Part shown: positions 59,240 to 64,000 of the stretch, piece by piece
Layout of the letters: every line of letters begins with the position of its first letter
Numbering within the stretch: position 1 is the stretch's first letter
NCBI GenBank assembly: GCA_902795065.1
Contig: CADBJR010000010.1
Coordinates: 1-64,000 of the forward strand
Length of the DNA: 64,000 bases
Reading direction: 5' to 3'
DNA from: an uncultured Coriobacteriaceae bacterium
GTDB taxonomy: Bacteria > Actinomycetota > Coriobacteriia > Coriobacteriales > Atopobiaceae
Made by a program: the position numbers and the translations under genes
The notes under the pieces: generated by a model
Database searches by the model: none
What the model saw: the letters and a program-made list of their open reading frames with translations, nothing else
What the model was told of the DNA's origin: nothing

Positions 59240-59614
59240 ATGGGCGCATTCAACGACAAGGTCTACGAGGTCGTGAAGCAGATTCCCTACGGCTGTGTGA
59301 GCACCTACGGCGACATCGCGCGCGCCATCGGGCAGCCGCGCAAGGCGCTCTTCGTCGGCTATGCCATGAAGTCGTCGCTCGAGCCGGGCGCCGTCCCCTG
59401 CCACCGCGTGGTCTTCAAGGACGGGCACTTCTGGGCACGCGAGGAGGACGGGAGTCCCAGCGCGCAGCGCATCATGCTCGAGCGCGAGGGCGTGCCTCTG
59501 CTCGACGACGACCACGTGGACCTCGCAGCCTGTCACTGGACCCCCGGAAGAGCAGGCGTAGAAGGCCGCCCAACCGATGTCGATTGGGCGGCCGAGATGG
59601 GCGATTGGGCGTAA
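59240..59614 (+). CDS. MGMT-family alkyltransferase / ATL-like protein
   Basis: 124-aa protein with the DNA-binding and active-site domain of O6-alkylguanine-DNA alkyltransferase. The helix-turn-helix STYGDIARAIGQPRKA and the reactive-site motif PCHRVV near residue 56 are present, with Cys retained. It therefore could transfer alkyl groups, unlike ATL proteins that have Trp there. The N-terminal domain of full-length Ada/Ogt is missing. The ATG at 59240 follows aagaagg. The last 15 codons run through the terminator hairpin at 59564-59593. Confidence 0.85.
   Translation: MGAFNDKVYEVVKQIPYGCVSTYGDIARAIGQPRKALFVGYAMKSSLEPGAVPCHRVVFKDGHFWAREEDGSPSAQRIMLEREGVPLLDDDHVDLAACHWTPGRAGVEGRPTDVDWAAEMGDWA
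59564..59593 (-). terminator. htpG terminator overlapping the end of the MGMT-like gene
   Basis: A perfect ten-pair stem (ggccgcccaa with ttgggcggcc, ten-base loop) is followed on the minus strand by TTCT. It lies 31 bases past the htpG stop and inside the 3' end of the plus-strand gene. Confidence 0.65.
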
Positions 59615-59623
59615 GGGAGCCCC

Positions 59624-61594
59624 CTACATAAGCGAGCAGATGTTCTTGGCAAACTCCACAGGGTCGTCGATGGGCAGACCCTCGACGAGAAGTGCCTGGT
59701 CGTAGAGCAGGCTCGCATAGAGGGCAAGCTTATCGCTCTCCCCTGCCGCCTGGGCGGCCACGAGCTTCTCGAATACCGGGTGCTTTGCGTTGAGCTCGAG
59801 CACGCGCTCGGCCTTGGGCAGCATGCCGGCCTCGGGACCCTGGCTGAGCACGCGCTCCATCTCGAGCGAGATCGGACCCTCCGCCGTGATGGTCGCCGGC
59901 GCGTCGGTGAGATCGGCGGACACGCGCACGGCGGAGACCTTATCGCCCAGCGCCTCCTCCATGGCCGAGAAGAGCGCCTCGTTGTCCTTGGCGACCTGCT
60001 CGGCAGCGTCCTTCTCCTCCTGCGTGGCGAGGTCGAGGTCTGCGGTCGCGACGTTCGCGAACTCGAGGTCGCGCGCATCGGCGCCGGGGTTCTCGGCGTC
60101 GCCGGCGACGGCATCCATGTGGTAGACATGCATGGCCTGGAGCATGAACTCGTCAACATCCTGCGTGGCGAGCAGCACGTCGTAGCCGCGCCCGAGCGCG
60201 CTCGTGACGGCGGGGAGCTTCTCGAGGCGCTCGCGGGACTCGCCGCAGGCGTAGAGAATCTTGTCCTGGCCGTCCTTCATGCCGAGGACGTACTCGCGCA
60301 GCGTGACCATCTTGCCCTCGCGCGCCGACCAGAAGAGCAACAGGTCGGCGAGGTCGGACGCCTTCGCGCCGTAGCTCTCGTAGATGCCGAACTTGAGGAC
60401 GCGGCCGAAGCTCTCGAAGAACTTCTCGTAGGCCTCGCGGTCGTCTGCGAGCATGGTTGCGAGCTCATCGTGGACCTTGCGCTCGACGCGCTTGGCGATG
60501 GCGCGGAGCTGCGCGTTCTGCTGCAGCGTCTCCCGGGAGATGTTGAGGTGCACGTCGGGGCTGTCCACGACGCCGCGCACGAAGCCGTAGTAGTCGGGCA
60601 GCAGGTCGGCGCACTTCTCCTGGATGAGGACGTTGGAGGAGTAGAGCGCGAGGCCCTTCTCGTAGTTCTTGCTATAGAAGTCGAACGGCGCGCGCCCGGG
60701 CACGAAGAGCAGTGCATCGTAGGAGAGCGCACCCTCGGCATGGAAGCTCACCGTGCGGGCGGGCGCCTCCCAGTCGTGGAACGTCGACTTGTAGAACTCG
60801 TCGTAATCGGCCTGCTCGACCTCCGAGCTGCGCTTCTTCCAGATGGGCGTCATAGAGTTGAGCGTCTCGAGCTCCTCGTACTGCTCGTACGCAGGGGGCT
60901 GGTCCTCGGGAGCGTCCTCGGCCTTGGGAATCTCGCGGCTCTTGGAGACCAGCATCTGGATCGGATGGCGCACGTAGTTGGAGTAGCGCTTCACCAGGTC
61001 GCGCAGGCCCCATTCGGAGAGGAAGCGGTCGAGGTCCTCGTCCTCGGTGCTCTCGCGCAGGAAGAGGGTTACGTCGGTGCCGTGGTCGTCTGCGCCATCC
61101 CGCTCCCCCGCCTTCGCGGGCTCGATGGTGTAGCCGCGGACGCCGTCGGACTCCCAGGCATAGGCATGCTCAGCGCCGTATGCGCGGGAGACCACGCGCA
61201 CCTTGGAGGCGACCATGAAGCTCGAGTAGAAGCCGACGCCGAACTGGCCGATGATGTCGATGTCCTCGCCCTGATGCTCGGCGTTCTCCTCCTTGAAGGC
61301 CTGGCTGCCCGAATGCGCGATGGTGCCGAGGTTCTTATCGAGCTCGGCCTCGTCCATGCCGATGCCGTTGTCGGAGACGGTGATGGTGCGGGCGTCCCTG
61401 TCGAAGGAGAGTCGGATGGCGAGGTCCTCGGCGCCGAGGTCGACCGAGCTGTCGGTAAGCGCCTTGAACTCCAGCTTGTCGATGGCGTCGCTCGCATTGG
61501 AGACCAGCTCGCGCAGGAAGATCTCGCGGTTGGTGTAGATCGAATTGATCATGAGGTCGAGGAGCTTCTTGCTCTCTGTCTTGAATTGGCGCAT
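59624..61594 (-). CDS. htpG: Hsp90-type chaperone HtpG
   Basis: 656-aa Hsp90 homologue. The N-terminal GHKL ATPase contains YTNREIFLRELVSNASDA near residue 22, SDNGIGMDEAEL near 75, the lid LGTIAHSGS and GQFGVGFYSSFMVA near 120. The middle domain has RGVVDSPDVHLNISRE. The C-terminal dimerisation domain is present, without the eukaryotic MEEVD. Length is normal for bacteria. The ATG at 61594 is the conserved start (MRQFKTESKKLLDLMI). Its proximity to the GroEL-like gene places two chaperone genes within 6 kb, but on separate transcripts. Confidence 0.96.
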   Translation of the reverse strand: MRQFKTESKKLLDLMINSIYTNREIFLRELVSNASDAIDKLEFKALTDSSVDLGAEDLAIRLSFDRDARTITVSDNGIGMDEAELDKNLGTIAHSGSQAFKEENAEHQGEDIDIIGQFGVGFYSSFMVASKVRVVSRAYGAEHAYAWESDGVRGYTIEPAKAGERDGADDHGTDVTLFLRESTEDEDLDRFLSEWGLRDLVKRYSNYVRHPIQMLVSKSREIPKAEDAPEDQPPAYEQYEELETLNSMTPIWKKRSSEVEQADYDEFYKSTFHDWEAPARTVSFHAEGALSYDALLFVPGRAPFDFYSKNYEKGLALYSSNVLIQEKCADLLPDYYGFVRGVVDSPDVHLNISRETLQQNAQLRAIAKRVERKVHDELATMLADDREAYEKFFESFGRVLKFGIYESYGAKASDLADLLLFWSAREGKMVTLREYVLGMKDGQDKILYACGESRERLEKLPAVTSALGRGYDVLLATQDVDEFMLQAMHVYHMDAVAGDAENPGADARDLEFANVATADLDLATQEEKDAAEQVAKDNEALFSAMEEALGDKVSAVRVSADLTDAPATITAEGPISLEMERVLSQGPEAGMLPKAERVLELNAKHPVFEKLVAAQAAGESDKLALYASLLYDQALLVEGLPIDDPVEFAKNICSLM

Positions 61595-61748
61595 GGCTTG
61601 AATCGCTTCCTTCTGTCCATCAAAAAGGGCGGCGCGGGGCCGCCCGTGGTCTGACATGAAACGTTATACCCGTAATCGCGATTGGAAGACGCGGGAATCG
61701 GAAAAGGTTTCAAGAGATACGCTTTCGATCCGGACGTTCCCGAAAATA

Positions 61749-61776
61749 GGAGCGGCAGGATCGCTCCTGCCGCTCC
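61749..61776 (-). terminator. terminator of the GH32-like lipoprotein gene
   Basis: A perfect twelve-pair stem (ggagcggcagga with tcctgccgctcc) with a four-base loop is followed on the minus strand by TATTTTC. It lies 34 bases past the stop at 61810. Confidence 0.88.
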
Positions 61777-61809
61777 CCTCGTCTCTATCCTGGGCCTATG
61801 CCCCGAAGC

Positions 61810-63405
61810 TTACGCGGGAACAGAGATGGTGATGTTGCTGAAGGTCGCGCCGCTGCCCTCGGAGAAGACGCCGATGTGCGCGCCGTTGGTGCCGTGGCTG
61901 ATGCGGGAGCTGAGGCACTTCACGTCATCCACGTACATGACCACGACATCGTTCTCGCAGACCAGCTTCACGTGATGGGTGGAGCTGCGGTCGAAGTTGA
62001 ACCTCGTGACCGCCATGGGCTCGGTCATGGCGATGTCGGTGATGTAGCCGCCCTCGTAGTGCAGCTGGTCCCTGCGCCCGTCGAGGCACAGGACGGTCCA
62101 GTTCTCATCGCTGCCGCTGCCGCCGAAGGCGAAGCCGGCGAGGCCGTCCTCGTCGAGCCTCACGTCGCACTCGAGCGTCATCGAGGCGGGACGCGTGCCC
62201 ATATCGGCCAGGGCGAAGACGCCCTCGTTGGCGGAGAGGGTGATGTTGTTGCCGTCGATCGAGACGCCGTCGGTCACCGCAGCGGCGTTGAAGGGCTTGT
62301 CGACGGTGAAGTAGTCGTCGAGGACCTCGGGTGCCTTGACGCCCAGCGTGCCGTCCTCGTGCTGGACGATCTCATGCACCAGGACGTTGCCGGCCCACTG
62401 GTACATGCCGGAGTCGGCGGAGAGGCCGGCCTGGCCGATCCATCCGCAGAGGTAGACATGGTCGTCGACCTGGGCGGTCTTCGCAGCGTAGAAGATGAAG
62501 CCGTTGCCCGACATCAGGCCCTTGCCGTCGAGGATGTTGTCCCTCGGGGGAACGAACGGGCCGTACATGGAGTCGCTCTTCGCGTAGTAGGTGACGCAGT
62601 CCCAGCTGTAGGTGAGGTACCAGTAATCGCCGATCTTGAAGAGGTCGGGGCACTCGCACATGTACTCGTTGAGGGGCGCGAAGATCGGGCCGACGAACTC
62701 CCAGTTCTTCAGGTCGGTGGAGGTGTACTTGACGACGACGCCCTCAAGCTCCTCGGTGCGCGCCGACATGAGCAGCCAGTAGCACTGCTCCTCCTCGACC
62801 CAGAAGACCTCGGGATCGCGGAAGTCGTCCTTGTCATAGCCGTCGGGGGCGAAGAACAGGGGCTCGCCGTCCTTGACCCAGTTCTCGCGGTCCGTGCTGG
62901 AGGCGTGCATGACGCATTCCTTGCCGCGGCCGGCGTTGCCCGTGTCGTTGTGGCCGGTGTAGAAGAGATGGTAGACGCCGTCCTTGTCCTGCATGACGGA
63001 GCCGGTGCCCAGCGCGGGGTCGGCGTCGGAGCCCTGGCCGTTGTTGAGCATCATGCCATGGTCCTCGTAACCGGAAAGGTCCAAGGTGCTGTACTTGTAG
63101 ATCGGGTGGTAGCCCTGGCCGTTGTGGCTCGTGTCGTAGAGGTAGTACAGCTCGAGCTGTCCGTCCTTCGTCACGAAGGGCATGACGTCGCCGACATAGG
63201 CGCCCTCGGGGCCGGGGAACAGCTGGGCGTCAACCGCCTGGTAGACCTCGTCGGGCAGAACCGCGGCGGTCGACGTGGCGACCTCCTCCGCAGGTGCGAC
63301 ATCCGGGGCGGCCTCGGAATCCGAGGAGGCGCCGCCGGCTCCGCAGGCGGACAGGGCAAGGGCCAGAACCAGAGGCAGTGCGATCAGGAACCTCCGTGTG
63401 CGCAT
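61810..63405 (-). CDS. GH32-like glycoside hydrolase lipoprotein
   Basis: 531-aa surface lipoprotein. A signal peptide with lipobox ALSAC ends near residue 21, followed by an acidic Ala-rich linker. The five-blade beta-propeller of the GH32/GH43/GH68 superfamily follows. FVTKDGQLELYYLYD is near residue 82, RDPEVFW (transition-state Asp of the RDP motif) near 185 and ECPDLFKIGDYWYL (EC motif, acid-base Glu) near 245. A C-terminal beta-sandwich module runs from 400 to 531. Fructan or sucrose-like beta-fructosides are typical substrates, but the WMNDPN box is not canonical. A ggag site precedes the ATG. Confidence 0.82.
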   Translation of the reverse strand: MRTRRFLIALPLVLALALSACGAGGASSDSEAAPDVAPAEEVATSTAAVLPDEVYQAVDAQLFPGPEGAYVGDVMPFVTKDGQLELYYLYDTSHNGQGYHPIYKYSTLDLSGYEDHGMMLNNGQGSDADPALGTGSVMQDKDGVYHLFYTGHNDTGNAGRGKECVMHASSTDRENWVKDGEPLFFAPDGYDKDDFRDPEVFWVEEEQCYWLLMSARTEELEGVVVKYTSTDLKNWEFVGPIFAPLNEYMCECPDLFKIGDYWYLTYSWDCVTYYAKSDSMYGPFVPPRDNILDGKGLMSGNGFIFYAAKTAQVDDHVYLCGWIGQAGLSADSGMYQWAGNVLVHEIVQHEDGTLGVKAPEVLDDYFTVDKPFNAAAVTDGVSIDGNNITLSANEGVFALADMGTRPASMTLECDVRLDEDGLAGFAFGGSGSDENWTVLCLDGRRDQLHYEGGYITDIAMTEPMAVTRFNFDRSSTHHVKLVCENDVVVMYVDDVKCLSSRISHGTNGAHIGVFSEGSGATFSNITISVPA

Positions 63406-63461
63406 TGTGAGCACTCCTTTCCTTTCCATGATCCAGACGATCACAGAGGGTCGTCGAATCG

Positions 63462-64000
63462 TTAGAAGGTGTAGATCGTATCCGAGACCAGATCGATCTT
63501 TCCGGCCTGCTCGACCCTCACATCGCTGAGGAAGAAGGTGTTCGGGGTCGTGCAGTTGCCGAGGGACAGCTGGATCGCAAGCCTCGTCGGCTCGTTCACG
63601 TACGTGGTGTACTCGATGTAGGTGCCGGCAGGATCGGAGGTCAGGCCGAAGATCGCGCCGAGGCCCTTCTCCACGTCGCCGTTGTTGAAGCAGACCTCGA
63701 ACGGAGCCGGGATGATGGACCTGACGTTGAAGAAGACGCGGTACTTCTGGCCGGGCTCGAGGGTGACGCCGGTGTTGACGAAGAGCTTGTTCTTCCAAGC
63801 CTCGAGGCCCTCGCTGGGCGTCTGGACGAGGCGGAGCATGGCGCTGTCGGGGGTCTTCGTCAGCTGGGCGGAATAGCCGTCCTGCGTGACGTTCTCGACG
63901 ACGTCCTTGATCTCGGGCCTCACCGTGTTGACGAAGGCGACCTCTTCGAACTTGAAGTTGCTGATGGTGTAGGTGTTGCCGTCGGTGCCGTTCGTCTCGC
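63462..64000 (-). CDS. C-terminal part of a secreted carbohydrate-binding protein (partial)
   Basis: The frame is open to the window edge, so only the last 178 codons or so are visible. The segment has the beta-sandwich look of CBM4/9-type modules: NTGVTLEPGQKYRVFFNVRS, then PFEVCFNNGD and the final FFLSDVRVEQAG. An earlier module ends near FKFEEVAFVNTV. It lies 56 bases upstream of the GH32-like lipoprotein on the same strand and probably belongs to the same polysaccharide-use operon. The catalytic domain, if any, is outside the window. Confidence 0.75.
   Translation of the reverse strand, partial: ETNGTDGNTYTISNFKFEEVAFVNTVRPEIKDVVENVTQDGYSAQLTKTPDSAMLRLVQTPSEGLEAWKNKLFVNTGVTLEPGQKYRVFFNVRSIIPAPFEVCFNNGDVEKGLGAIFGLTSDPAGTYIEYTTYVNEPTRLAIQLSLGNCTTPNTFFLSDVRVEQAGKIDLVSDTIYTF

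Noticed and set aside
59240-59614. ATL (alkyltransferase-like, non-catalytic) protein
   Set aside because: The reactive Cys in PCHRV is retained, so the catalytic MGMT type cannot be excluded; it is listed as MGMT-family.

Overview
The window is GC-rich, gene-dense bacterial DNA with most genes on the minus strand. The gene content suggests an anaerobic, fermentative, gut-type Coriobacteriia (Collinsella-like) actinobacterium: ATP-type PEP carboxykinase, AdhE, a lone acetate kinase, formate-tetrahydrofolate ligase with cyclodeaminase, mannose-family PTS, a clostripain-type protease and LuxR-type regulators. The genus is an inference. No rRNA, tRNA, CRISPR array or complete insertion sequence was seen.

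Layout. (1) 1-3.3 kb: pckA, a GNAT acetyltransferase and a HAD phosphatase. (2) 3.4-9.6 kb: a minus-strand carbohydrate locus with two class II aldolase/adducin paralogs, an FGGY kinase, an unassigned TIM-barrel protein, a MIF-type tautomerase, a mutarotase-like epimerase and ackA. (3) 9.7-17.3 kb: housekeeping genes: HIT protein, xseA-xseB, membrane Zn-peptidase, RNase D, then plus-strand lipid kinase, acyl-ACP thioesterase, thyA and DHFR, then a lipoprotein. (4) 17.4-22.6 kb: Zn-alcohol dehydrogenase, APH-type kinase, adhE and a HAD mutase-like protein. (5) 22.8-29.2 kb: a PTS catabolic locus (EIIA; EIIB-EIIC-EIID; Fe-alcohol dehydrogenase; a frameshifted Zn-alcohol dehydrogenase; class II ketose-bisphosphate aldolase) ending in a strong terminator. 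(6) 29.3-35.6 kb: MFS transporter, a protein matching the C-terminal half of a PLP enzyme, an Ala-rich repeat protein, thrS and two zinc-ribbon membrane proteins. (7) 35.7-41.8 kb: a compact one-carbon operon, fhs-fchA-folD-folE-FNT channel-folC, preceded by a PucR-type regulator. (8) 43.8-52 kb: accessory genes: a TauE/dolichol-kinase-like fusion, a RhuM-Fic protein, an AI-2E family permease, a frameshifted Gfo/Idh oxidoreductase and a clostripain-family protease. (9) 52-58.3 kb: the most unusual locus: LuxR regulator, divergent GroEL, a stand-alone trigger-factor C-domain, a 100-bp palindrome, an SDR, a 71-aa protein, a PanB-like barrel and a second SDR. (10) 58.4-64 kb: methyltransferase, MGMT-like protein, htpG, a GH32-like lipoprotein and the end of a secreted carbohydrate-binding protein.

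The best candidate for an undescribed system is region 9. A GroEL paralog with no GroES beside it is translationally coupled to a trigger-factor C-domain lacking the ribosome-binding and PPIase domains. Both lie behind a LuxR regulator and in front of enzymes with altered active sites. Related direct-repeat motifs lie upstream of the regulator (58369-58385) and upstream of the enzyme genes (55300-55312), which suggests one regulon. The working idea is a client-specific folding module for the enzymes it is encoded with; this is inference.

Three genes (17372-18370, 23775-24789, 47840-49004) each lack a short piece of their Rossmann domain. The two alcohol dehydrogenase paralogs lack it at the same place. 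This is either real decay or an assembly problem and should be resolved first.
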